Below are positions 17,462-27,800 of a stretch of 64,000 nt of DNA, in pieces. The stretch's first letter is position 1. Every line of letters begins with the position of its first letter. The DNA is from Dictyobacter formicarum (GTDB lineage Bacteria > Chloroflexota > Ktedonobacteria > Ktedonobacterales > Ktedonobacteraceae): NCBI RefSeq assembly GCF_016587435.1, contig NZ_BNJJ01000004.1:434001-498000 (forward strand). Direction: 5' to 3'. Both the position numbers and the translations under genes were made by a program. The notes beneath the pieces were generated by a model. That model did no database searches. It was not told the DNA's origin and saw only the letters and a program-made list of their open reading frames with translations.

Positions 17462-18238
17462 ATGCGTCTCGCTATTTTGTCCGATATTCATGGCAATCTC
17501 ATTGCATTAGATGCCGTGCTGGCAGATATTCAGGAGCAAGGAGGTGTCGATAGCTACTGGATATTGGGTGACTTCTCAGCTCTCGGATACGATCCTGTGG
17601 GCGTATTAGAGCGCGTTACAGCCTTGCCCAACGCCAGCTTTACACGTGGCAATACCGATCGTTACATTATTACTGGTGAGCGGCCCGGACCTACTGTGGA
17701 AGAAGCACAGGCTCATCCACAACTGGTGTCCAGGTTGGCCGAACTGTCTGCGAATTTTGCCTGGACGCAGGGCGTTATTCAGGCAAGAGGTTGGTGGAAC
17801 TGGCTGGCCGAACTCCCGTTAGAGGTTCGCTTGATACTGCCAGATGGCACGCGTGTACTAGGTGTACACGCCGCACCAGGCTGTGATGACGGTCCAGGCA
17901 TCAACCCGATGTTAGATGAAGGAACACTGCGCGAACTTCTCGCCCCGGCAAAGGCTGATTTGGTGATCGTCGGGCATACCCATTTTCCCCTGGAGCGCTG
18001 TGTCGATGGTGTACGTGTACTTAATTTGGGCAGTGTAAGCAATCCTATTACCCCACGTTTACAAGCCAGCTATGCCTTGCTCGAAGCTGATACCAATGGT
18101 TATCAACTCCAGCCACGCTTCGTCGATTACGATCGCCAGGCTGTCATCGAAGCCATTCAGCAGATCTCTCATCCCGCAGCGTCGTTCTTGACGCAATTTA
18201 TGCGCGGCGAAAAGATCTCGTCATGGGTGCAAGCGTGA
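17462..18238 (+). CDS. Metallophosphoesterase (YfcE/MJ0936-like)
   Basis: A 258-residue calcineurin-like phosphoesterase. All metal-site motifs are present: DIHGN at the N-terminus, LGDFSALGYDP, RGNTD, VHAAPG and GHTHFP. It should hydrolyse phosphate mono- or diesters in the cytoplasm using two metal ions. The ATG at 17462 has an AAGGAGGAG site just upstream, so the frame start at 17384 is rejected. The leader contains an inverted repeat TGCCGAGAT / ATCTCGGCA (17385-17434). The natural substrate is unknown. Confidence 0.9.
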   Translation: MRLAILSDIHGNLIALDAVLADIQEQGGVDSYWILGDFSALGYDPVGVLERVTALPNASFTRGNTDRYIITGERPGPTVEEAQAHPQLVSRLAELSANFAWTQGVIQARGWWNWLAELPLEVRLILPDGTRVLGVHAAPGCDDGPGINPMLDEGTLRELLAPAKADLVIVGHTHFPLERCVDGVRVLNLGSVSNPITPRLQASYALLEADTNGYQLQPRFVDYDRQAVIEAIQQISHPAASFLTQFMRGEKISSWVQA

Positions 18239-18516
18239 TTGTTCAGACGTACTCTGAAGTAACTCCCCGAGCGCGGTGCGCTGAAGGCTTTGCGATGCAG
18301 CGTAAAACGCTCGGAGATAATAACGTTACTCCTGGGAACTTGCGTTCCTGCCTTGCAGCGGCCACCCACCACGAGCGTAGTCGTTTGAGTTGAAGACGGC
18401 CAGGTAATCGAAGTCGGTGAAGCTTTCAGCTACAGTACACACCATACATCACTATACTAGGTAGATAAATATACGATGTATAAAAATTGCATCCTTTTAT
18501 ATTCGGGAGAGAGTGA

Positions 18517-19032
18517 ATGGCACAATATATGCATGATGCACATTGTTTTAGCTGTCAGGTTATTGCAGGGAACGTGAGCCAACCTGGAGGCGTTCTTTTT
18601 GAAAATGAATATTGGACTGTCAGAAGTAGATCGTACCCTGTTTTTATTCCCGGTTATCTCTTTATTATTCTTAAGCGGCATTGTGAAAATATTACACAAT
18701 TAACAGAGGAAGAAGCAGGTGCTTTAGGACCAACTATCAAGAGAACGTGTAGCGCAATTGAGCATGTCATTGGCCCCGAACGCATATATGTTGCCTCATA
18801 TGGCGAAGGGGTAAAACATATTCATTTCCATATTACCCCTCGTACTGCTTCCATGCCTGCTGGCAATGGAGCGGTCTTTCTTTACCATCGTTGTAGAGAA
18901 CTCCTCTATCGGTTAGGCATGAAGAGCGTCGCATACAGTGAGGCAGACACACTTCAAACCGTTTCTCTCCTTAAAGCACACCTAAGCGGCAATAGCTCAG
19001 CCGAGAGCGCCTCTTCGGTTGAAAAGGCATGA
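18517..19032 (+). CDS. HIT family (histidine triad) nucleotide-binding protein
   Basis: A 171-residue cytoplasmic protein. The histidine triad HIHFHITPR occurs around residues 107-115. An N-terminal CFSCQVIAG pair of cysteines resembles the zinc-binding part of HIT hydrolases. HIT proteins hydrolyse or transfer nucleotidyl groups (for example from dinucleoside polyphosphates). GGGAGAGAG precedes the ATG. It is about 70 bp upstream of a small membrane protein gene in the same direction. The upstream gap (18239-18516) contains a partial palindrome around CGAGCG/CGCTCG and no gene. Confidence 0.88.
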   Translation: MAQYMHDAHCFSCQVIAGNVSQPGGVLFENEYWTVRSRSYPVFIPGYLFIILKRHCENITQLTEEEAGALGPTIKRTCSAIEHVIGPERIYVASYGEGVKHIHFHITPRTASMPAGNGAVFLYHRCRELLYRLGMKSVAYSEADTLQTVSLLKAHLSGNSSAESASSVEKA

Positions 19033-19099
19033 AGTGCACGTTGACGAGGCAGAGTAAAGTTCTCATTGACCATTGACTTGATCAAAGGATATATGCCTT

Positions 19100-19684
19100 A
19101 TGAAAGAAGAGATTTATAGAAAAGCAAGTGCTTATGGGGTAGGAATACCGATCAAGAAATATTATACCTACTTCGTACCTGTTTTTTTGATTTGCGGCTT
19201 GCTTATGCTCGCTTCTGGTATTTGGTTGCTTGTAAAATCCGTGCCGGATTATCAAAACCGGTCATCGGCACAGCAATATTTTACAACTTATTATATGCAA
19301 TGTAAGGGTTGTTCTGATGGTGCGAGAGCCAGGACAATGCTTGAAGTTCACTATGCATTGGAAGACTCATTGGATTATATATGGCAAGGAGGTATCTATA
19401 TATGTACCTCATTTATTTTTCTTTTTGTGTGCTGGCTATATAGTCTTACCAAGTTGTATGTATGTAGCAATGGCCTTTTATTAATAGATGGTAAAGAGGC
19501 AAATGCTATTCGTTGGAACGATGTGGTAGAGGTAAGAAAAGAGAAAAAAGGCAGATTTGCTATTTTTGTCCTGGAGAAAAAAGATCAGGAACAATTTTGC
19601 ACCCCGAGTGGTATTATAGGTAAAAGTTTGCAAATAGCAATCGAACAAGGGACATCTGAATTTGTTACAACTGCAAATGTTTGA
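19100..19684 (+). CDS. Two-helix membrane protein of unknown function
   Basis: A 194-residue protein with two hydrophobic helices (FLICGLLMLASGIWLLVKSV and GIYICTSFIFLFVCWLYSL). Between them is a loop that includes a CKGC cysteine pair. A C-terminal cytoplasmic part (LLIDGKEANAIRWNDVVEVR) resembles a PH-like fold seen in bacterial membrane proteins. I do not recognise a named family. Low GC compared with its neighbours hints at different history. Confidence 0.6.
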   Translation: MKEEIYRKASAYGVGIPIKKYYTYFVPVFLICGLLMLASGIWLLVKSVPDYQNRSSAQQYFTTYYMQCKGCSDGARARTMLEVHYALEDSLDYIWQGGIYICTSFIFLFVCWLYSLTKLYVCSNGLLLIDGKEANAIRWNDVVEVRKEKKGRFAIFVLEKKDQEQFCTPSGIIGKSLQIAIEQGTSEFVTTANV

Positions 19685-19726
19685 AGACTGGTCTTTATCT
19701 TAAATGTTCTGTTTATGTAACTTACA

Positions 19727-19793
19727 TCAGTTACAGAGAGGATACCACACTTGCTTGAAAATGTGGCAAGCCTGGCATCCTCTCTGTAACTGA
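19727..19793. terminator. Bidirectional terminator between convergent genes
   Basis: The perfect 17-bp arms TCAGTTACAGAGAGGAT and complement enclose 33 nt that can form a further CCACA/TGTGG stem. It lies between convergent genes ending at 19684 and 19828. Confidence 0.7.
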
Positions 19794-19827
19794 CGCTAAT
19801 AGTTATAGACGATATTACAGCAGCCTG

Positions 19828-20100
19828 TCATAGGCGGCGTTTGTAGGAGAGGCTGCTCCAGACTACGACCAGCATGATGGCTGCGATGATCGTACTTATT
19901 AGTGGAACGCCTTCGATACTAGGTTCACCGGCGATATGAAAATGAAAGAATCCGACGATTAGAAAGATGGCAAACAGGCCGACCATAATTGCACCCAGGA
20001 TACCGGCTGGCGCGCGCCGACCGGCAATGAATTCACCCAGGATCCCAACCAGGGCAGCGATCACAATCCAGACAATTAATTGTGTTACTGTGACTTCCAT
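19828..20100 (-). CDS. GlsB/YeaQ/YmgE-type small membrane protein
   Basis: A 90-residue membrane protein with three hydrophobic segments. The family pattern is IVWIVIAALVGILGEFIAG, then ILGAIMVGLFAIFLIVGFF, ending VVVWSSLSYKRRL. These transglycosylase-associated (YeaQ/YmgE) proteins are common in stress responses; their biochemical role is not settled. It stands alone. The 299-bp gap to the SDR start contains no gene. Confidence 0.8.
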   Translation of the reverse strand: MEVTVTQLIVWIVIAALVGILGEFIAGRRAPAGILGAIMVGLFAIFLIVGFFHFHIAGEPSIEGVPLISTIIAAIMLVVVWSSLSYKRRL

Positions 20101-20399
20101 GTGTAACCTCCGTGTATAACATGAAATGAGATGAATAATATAATACTTTATTCACGAACAAAGTTTAGTAGGAGACTCAACATCAGGCATGAGTAGAAAA
20201 AGATGCCTGTATGTATGGATATAACTCTTTGTTTCTTATAGTTTAAAGGTGATTGTGCCTGATCTGCTGTAGCGGGCTCCTCTATGTGTAACTAACATGG
20301 ATGTAGTATCCTGATATTGATGTAACATAGTGCAATAAACACATCAGTATTGAAAATGCATCTCTAGCACAGTTATTGAAAATAATCAAGGAGATGATG

Positions 20400-21140
20400 A
20401 TGGATTTATACGGTAAGGTGGCCCTGGTGACCGGAGCTAGCAGTGGCATCGGATATGCGACGGCGCGCAGATTGGCCGAGGAGGGGGCCGACGTAGTGAT
20501 TGGCTATGGGCGGCAGGCTCAACCCGCTCAGGATCTGGCAAACTCTATCAAGCAGATGGGGCAGCGGGCGATGGCTGTTCAGGCTGATCTGGGTGATCCA
20601 GACCAGGTAGTGAAACTGGCGGATACCGCTCTGGCAGAAATGGGGCAGGTGGATATTTTGATCAGCAATGCTGGTCGAGGCCAGCAGATGTCGTTGGAAC
20701 AACTGACGCAGGAAGAATGGGACACCACCATGAATATCAATGTGCGCCCCGCGTTTCTGCTCTCGCAGCGCCTGGTACCGGGCATGCGCGCTCGTGGCTG
20801 GGGGCGTATTATCTTTGTCTCTTCAGTCGCCGCCTTTACGGGAGGTATTGTGGGACCGCATTACGCCACTTCCAAAGCGGCGCTACTGGGTTTGACACAC
20901 TCACTGGCCAGTAGCCTGGCTCAGTATGGTATTACCGTCAACACGGTGGCTCCAGCTTTGATTGAGCAGACAGGGATGCTGCCAGGTGGGCCAGAGGCGG
21001 CACAAAGCCTGATTGCCCGCATCCCTGTCGGACGCTTAGGGACGCCCGCAGATGTGGCTGAAAGTATCCTGTCATTGGTGGATAATAGCTACATAACTAA
21101 CCAGACATTGTTAATTGATGGTGGAATGTATCCACATTAA
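20400..21140 (+). CDS. SDR family NAD(P)-dependent oxidoreductase
   Basis: A 246-residue Rossmann-fold enzyme that oxidises or reduces an alcohol/ketone pair. The cofactor loop is TGASSGIG, the NAG motif occurs in ISNAGRGQQM, and the catalytic Tyr-Lys pair is in HYATSKAAL with the serine in FVSSVAA. The C-terminal TLLIDGGMYPH is typical. Three ATG codons stand in a row; AAGGAG suits the third (20400) best. No partner gene is evident. The substrate is unknown. Confidence 0.92.
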   Translation: MDLYGKVALVTGASSGIGYATARRLAEEGADVVIGYGRQAQPAQDLANSIKQMGQRAMAVQADLGDPDQVVKLADTALAEMGQVDILISNAGRGQQMSLEQLTQEEWDTTMNINVRPAFLLSQRLVPGMRARGWGRIIFVSSVAAFTGGIVGPHYATSKAALLGLTHSLASSLAQYGITVNTVAPALIEQTGMLPGGPEAAQSLIARIPVGRLGTPADVAESILSLVDNSYITNQTLLIDGGMYPH

Positions 21141-21807
21141 CAGCATAGAAAGATCAGTTTATAATAAGCATAATCGCGCTGAAGAGTCTACATGCCCATT
21201 ACATGCGCTCTACGTGGAGAGGAGATATCGCCCGCCAGAGGTGATATGACGCTATGGATCTTACACCAGCTCGCTGGATATGGTTCCCATCTGAGCGTAC
21301 CCTGCCCACCAATACATTTGTTTTGTTTCGCCGCACATGCATGCGTCTTCTGGCAATCTGACAGCTTAAATTAAATGCCAGAATAAATGGATGTAATTCG
21401 AGTAGAGCTCTTGATTCTGTACTTAGTTAAAGCTTCTCGTACCGATATTCCCCAGTTTGCAATTGATGATGAGAATGTTCTCAAAAATATATACATAAGA
21501 ACAATACATATTTATATGGTTGGTATTGCAAAATTGCGATACATATGTAGCATTGCTATTGCAATATTTGAAGATTATGAGGGTGAATGTAGCAATAGCA
21601 GATGTGCTGCTGAGTATGTTGTATAAAAAATGCATAAAATTTAAAGACTGCGTTATAGGAGTATGGTAATAGTAATATGGTAATTGTTTAGGCTGATGGT
21701 TATAATTGCTAATGTTGTTACATTGTATAAATTTAGATGTAACAACATTACACAGGATAGTTTTCATTTGGAGAATAATTGTTTATGCTTTTAAGGAGCC
21801 AGCGTTC
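21141..21807. other. Gene-free, AT-rich stretch before the polyketide synthase
   Basis: About 670 bp without a convincing gene; the small open frames have no family resemblance or ribosome sites. The right part is strongly AT-rich and probably holds the synthase promoter. Confidence 0.6.
21711..21749 (+). promoter_or_regulatory. Inverted repeat in front of the polyketide synthase
   Basis: The perfect 13-bp arms AATGTTGTTACAT and ATGTAACAACATT lie across a 13-nt AT-rich spacer, 59 bp upstream of the synthase ATG. It may be an operator or an mRNA leader hairpin. No regulator gene is adjacent. Confidence 0.45.
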
Positions 21808-24800
21808 ATGTCAGTAAAAGAGCCTGTGGCTATTGTGGGTATGGGATGTCGTTTTCCAGGAGCAAAAAACTTGAGTGCATTCTGGCAACTTTTGCTGGAT
21901 GGAACAGATGCAATCAAGGAAATACCAGCCGAACGTTTTGATGTTGATGCGGTGTATGATCCTACTCCTGGGTCGGCGGGCAAGCTGATTACGCGTTGGG
22001 GTGGTTTCCTCGAAGATATCGATCAGTTTGATCCTTACTTCTTTGGTATATCGCCTCGCGAAGCTGCACGCATGGATCCGCAACAACGTTTGCTGCTGGA
22101 GGTTGCCTGGGAGGCTCTAGAAGATGCAGGTATTCCTGCTGAGAAGCTGGTTGGCTCTGCGACTGGTGTGTTTGTAGGGATGTCAACCAATGATTATGAA
22201 GATCTCGCGTTTCAGAACAAAGAGAGTATTGACCTGTATATGATGACCGGTTGCTCGCGGGGAGTTGCTTCTGGTCGGATTTCTTACATTTTAGATTTGC
22301 AGGGACCGAGCATGACCATCGATACGGCCTGCTCATCGTCGCTGGTGGCGGTGCACCTGGCTTGCCAAAGCATTTGGAGCGGAGAATGTACATTGGCGCT
22401 GGCCGGGGGAACAAATCTGATTTTGGGGCCAGAGCAAGGATTGGGTTTTTCTAAGATGGGGCTGCTCGCTCCTGATGGGCGCTGCAAGACCTTTGATGCT
22501 CGTGCAAACGGATTTGTACGTAGCGAAGGAGTTGGAACGGTTGTCCTCAAGCCACTCTCTCAGGCCCTGGCTGATCGAGATCCCATTTATTGTGTTATTC
22601 GAGGCAGCGCGGTCAATAACGATGGGCGTACCAGTGGCCTCCTTGTCACGCCCGGCGTGAAGTCGCAAGAAGATGTTATGCGTAAAGCCTATCTGGACGC
22701 AGGCGTTGCTCCCGAGCAAGTACAGTATGTCGAGGCACATGGAACCGGTACCATTGTCGGAGACAGAGTTGAAGTTACTGCCATTGGCACGGTATGCGGA
22801 GCGAAGCGTCCGCAGGACCAGCCCTGTCTGATCGGCTCCGTTAAAACGAATATAGGGCACAGCGAGGGAGCGGCCGGCATGGCGGGCCTGCTCAAGGTTG
22901 CGCTCTCTTTAAAGCATGGATTGATCCCTCCCAATCTGCATCTGCAGCAGCCGCATCCACAATTGCCCCTGCAGGAATTACATCTGCAGATACCACAGGA
23001 GATTACTCGCTGGCGCAAGGATGGGCGACCTGCGCTGGCCGGTGTGAGTAGCTTTGGAATTTCCGCCACCAATGCGCATATGGTACTGGAGCAGGCGCCG
23101 AGCAACATACAGGTGAGTAGCTCGCGAGGTAGCCAGACGGAGCAGCCACTGGCGCATCTCTTGACCCTCTCCGCTCAGACATCAGAAGCATTGATCGCGC
23201 TGGCTCGGGTCTATCAGGAACATTTTGGATGCCGTGCAGGGGATGCCGCTATCAACTTCAGCGATATATGTTATACCGCTAATTGTCGCCGCAGCCAGCA
23301 TAGTCAGCGCCTGGCTGTTGTCGCGCACAGCACAAACGAGATGCTGGAGCAATTAGCAGCATTTGTGCAGGGCGAAGACAGACAAGGAATCGTCGCAGGC
23401 ACCGCCCCATCGCAGACGCCAAAGATTGCTTTTGTGTTTCCCGGACAGGGCTCACAGTGGTTGGGCATGGGCCGTGAACTGTTACAACAAGAACCGATCT
23501 TCCGGCAGACACTGGAGCAATGTGAAAGCTTGATGCGCCCGTTTGTCGATTGGTCGCTGCTAGATATATTGATCAACGTTGATGACATGGAGTTGCTCAA
23601 TCGCATCGATATCGTGCAGCCCGCCTTGTTCTCGATCGAACTGGCGCTGGCTGCCCTCTGGAGGTCCTGGGGCATTCAACCTGATGCGGTCGTGGGACAT
23701 AGTATGGGAGAACTGGCGGCCGCCGTGGTTGCTGGGGCCTTGAGTGCGCAAGATGCCATGCAGGTCATCTGCCAGCGCAGCCTGCTGCTTAAACGAGTTG
23801 CTGGCAAAGGCTGTATGGCCGTGGTGGAGCTCTCATTGCCAGAGGCGCAAAAATTGTTGATTGGCTACGAGGAACAGGTCTCTATTGCGACCAGCAATGG
23901 TCCAAACACCACCGTACTGGCTGGCGACCTGGCCAGTATTGAAATTTTGATGCAGAAACTGCAAAAGCAGAAGATCTATTGTAGCCTGATTCGCGTTGAT
24001 GTAGCATCACATAGCGCCCATATGGATGTTTTGTTGCCCGAACTGCGGCAAGCTCTGCTGAATCTACAACCACAGGAAGCCTCAATCGCTTTTTATTCGA
24101 CGGTGACGGCCAGCCCGCTTGATGCATCGATGCAGTTGGATGCGGGCTATTGGGCCCAGAATATTCGCCAGCCGGTATTGTTTTATCCCACCATCAAACG
24201 TTTGCTGGAGGATGATTATCATATCTTCCTGGAAATAAGCCCGCATCCTATTCTCATGGGTGCTGTGAAGGAGACCCTGCAATCAGAAACGCGTGCAGGC
24301 ACCGCGCTGCCCTCTCTACGGCGTGCCATGCCCGAACGAGCCACGTTGCTTGAAACACTTGGCCATCTCTATACCCGTGGCGTCAATATTGATTTTAATC
24401 AATTTTATGTTGAGACTGGACAATGTATTCCCGTGCCGACCTATCCCTGGCAGCGCGAGCGTTTCTGGCTAACAGAGCATGATACCAGGCCGGTGCCGGT
24501 GACAAAGCGTGGTCATGCCAGGACGCGCCCCGGTAGTGCCAGCGGTCATCCTATGCTGGGACCATGGATGACTTCGGCGGCGCGACCCGGTGAGTATTGC
24601 TGGGAATTCGATCTGGACTGCGACACTTTTGCGTATCTGCGCGACCATCGTATGCAGGATAACGCTATCTTACCGGCTACAGCCTACCTGGAACTGGCCC
24701 TGGCGGCGGCCAGAGAAATCTTTGGCGTGGGTAGTTATCCGTTAGAGCATGTTGTATTCAAGAAAGCGTTGTTCCTGCCCGAAGATAGTGTGCAGCATAT

Positions 24801-27800
24801 GCAGCTCATTATTGCGCCGGAAATGCCTGGCAGCGCCTCATTCCAATTGTTTAGCTTACAGGATGAGCAGGTATCGACGCAGAGCCAGTGGGAGCTGCAT
24901 GCACAGGGTAGGCTGCTGTTGCGCCAGGATGCGCAACACGCCGCTGAAATACTGCCGATGGCGCTGGAACAGATGCAAAGGCAGTCTTCACATGTCATAG
25001 CGGGAGATGCCCATTATCAACAGATGAGCGCGGTTGGACTCCAGTATGGCCCGGCTTTCCGTGGCGTTGAGCGCATATGGCAAGCGGATGGCCAGGCACT
25101 CTGCCAGATAGCAGTGGCGACCGATATAGCCTCCAATATTGATAAATATCAATTTCATCCGGCCTTGTTTGATGCCTGCCTGCAAACCGTGTTAGCGGCA
25201 CTGCCACCGCATATACTGGCCGACGAAGAGGCGAAGGGGCCGATTGTACCAATCCAGATCGAGCATATGCAGCTTTATCAGCCGATTCACACAGGCTTAT
25301 GGAGCTATGCTTGCATGAGCCTGGAGCAGCCGGAGCAGAGCAATCAGTTTGAACTTTGCTGGGAAATTTTTAACCAGGAGGGACAACGCGTGCTGGAGGC
25401 TCGCGGGGTGCGACTACAACGCCTCGGAACCGAAACCAGGCCAGCCTCGCAGACAGACGAAGCAGAGATTACCGATTGGCTGTACGAAATCCAATGGACA
25501 GAAGAGAGAGCGGATGAGGAGCACTCGGTTGGTGCGGCTGCTGCCCGGCAACGCGAAAAGGGGAGCTGGCTTATCCTGGCCGATCGCCTGGGGGTGGCGC
25601 AGCAGGTAGCCGAATTCCTGCATACGTCTGGTGACAACGTCATTTTCGTTTATCCGGGCGACACTTTTCAGGAATTGATCCCCTTTGCCCATTATCAGCT
25701 CAATCCGGCACGGCCCGCTGAGTTTCGACAGTTTCTGCAGACCGTCTGCGAGGCTAATCTGTCCCCCTGCCATGGTATTCTCCATTTCTGGAGCCTGGAG
25801 GCCCAATCTTCAGGGGGTGTAGAGCTGGCAACGTTAGCGGAGGCAGAGTTGCTTGGATGCGGCAGTACCCTGCACCTGTTGCAGGCAATAGAACAGATCT
25901 CATGGCAGCAGCTACCGCGTCTGTGGCTGATTACCAATGGGGTGCAGGCTATCGACCAGGGTAGCCCGACGATCTCAGTTGCTCAATCCCCCCTATGGGG
26001 ACTGGGGCGGACCATCGTTTACGAGCATCCCGAGTTGCGCTGCGCCCGCGTGGACCTGGGAGCGGATATACGGCCAGCGGAGATCCAATCTTTATTCCAA
26101 CTCATTTATAATGATGCTCCTGAAGATCAAATTGCTCTACGTGGTTATCAACGCTATATGGCGCGACTGAGCAAGGTTGATCCAATCACCCTGAATACTG
26201 TGCCAGCAACACGCTCATTTGAGCGTGGTAATCCTCTATTGCATAATGTGCAGCCCTGTCGTATAGACATTCCGACTCCTGGTAGCCTGGATAACCTGTG
26301 TCTGACTCCCACCAGCCGTACAAAGCCGGGACCTGGTGAGGTCGAGATACAGGTCAGCGCCGCTGGCTTGAATTTTAAAGACGTTTTGTTTGCGCTGGGG
26401 ATGCTCGATTACCAGCACGGTGCCGTCCATTTTGGACATGAGTGTGCCGGCCGCATTACCGCCCTGGGTGAGGGTGTGGAGGGACTGCATGTTGGAGATG
26501 AAGTCATTGCAGTCAGCGCACCAGCCTGCTTCAGTCGCTTTGTGGTCAAACAGGCTAGTTTTGTTGTTCCTAAGCCCAGACATCTTAGCTTTGAAGAGGC
26601 GGCAACAACCTCGATTGTGTTTTTGACCGCATACTATGCCCTCACCTATGTCGGTCGACTGATGAAAGGTGAGCGTGTCCTGATCCATGCGGCCAGCGGC
26701 GGCGTCGGACTGGCCGCGGTCCAGATCGCCCGACAGATCGGTGCTGAAATCTTTGCGACGGCCGGAAGTCCCGAGAAGCGTGAATTTTTGCGCTCTCTGG
26801 GCATTCAACACGTGATGGATTCGCGCTCTCTGAGTTTTGCTGATGAGATCATGGAACTCACGCACGGTCAGGGTGTAGATGTCGTGCTGAACTCGCTGGC
26901 CGGCGAAGCGCTGACCAGGAGCTTTGCGTTGCTGGCCAACCACGGACGCTTCCTGGAGCTGGGTAAAAAAGACATTCAGCACAATAGCCGCTTGAACCTG
27001 GCACCATTTGAAAAGAATCTCTCTTTTTCCGCCATCGACATTTCGCTACTGTTGCGCGAGCGTCCGCAACTGATGATGTCGATGTTACGAGAGATTCTAC
27101 TGCAGTTTGAATCGCGCACATTTACGCCACTGCCGACGCGGACCTTCCCGCTAGCTGAGACCATCGATGCCTTCCGCTGGCTGGCCCAGGCGCGTCAGAT
27201 CGGTAAAGTTGCGATCTCATTTGAGTCCGTCGCCGCTGAAAAAAAGACGACAACAGTATCCGAGCGCAGCCTGTTCAAAGCCAGTAGTACCTACCTAATC
27301 ACCGGGGGATTAGGGGGATTAGGTCTCACCATTGTCCAATGGATGGTTGAGCAGGGGGCCAGGCATATCGTGCTGGTGGGTAGAAGTTCTCCCTCCGAGA
27401 GTGCCCAGAAAATTCTGGCTGAGCTGAAGAGGCAAGATGTCGACGTCGTCGTCGCGCAGGCCGATATCACCGATCGGCAGCAAGTAGCCAATGTGTTGAA
27501 CCAGGTCAAGGTCAGCATGCCGCCGTTGCGAGGTATTCTACATGCGGCAGCCATCTTAAAAGATGGCATCTTATTGCAAACCAGCATCGAACGTCTGCAA
27601 GAAGTTATGGCACCAAAGATGCTGGGCGCCTGGAATCTCCATAGCCTCACTGCTGATCTGCCGCTGGACTTCTTTGTCTGCTTCTCTTCGACGGCATCAC
27701 TGATTGGTTTGCCCGGGCAGGGAAATTACTCAGCGGCCAATGCTTTCCTGGATGCGCTGGCCCATTATCGTCGGGCACAAGGTCTGGCCGCTCTAAGCAT

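Noticed and set aside
21387..21626. An 79-residue open frame in the gap before the polyketide synthase.
   Set aside because: It has no ribosome site, no family resemblance and lies in AT-rich DNA; treated as non-coding.
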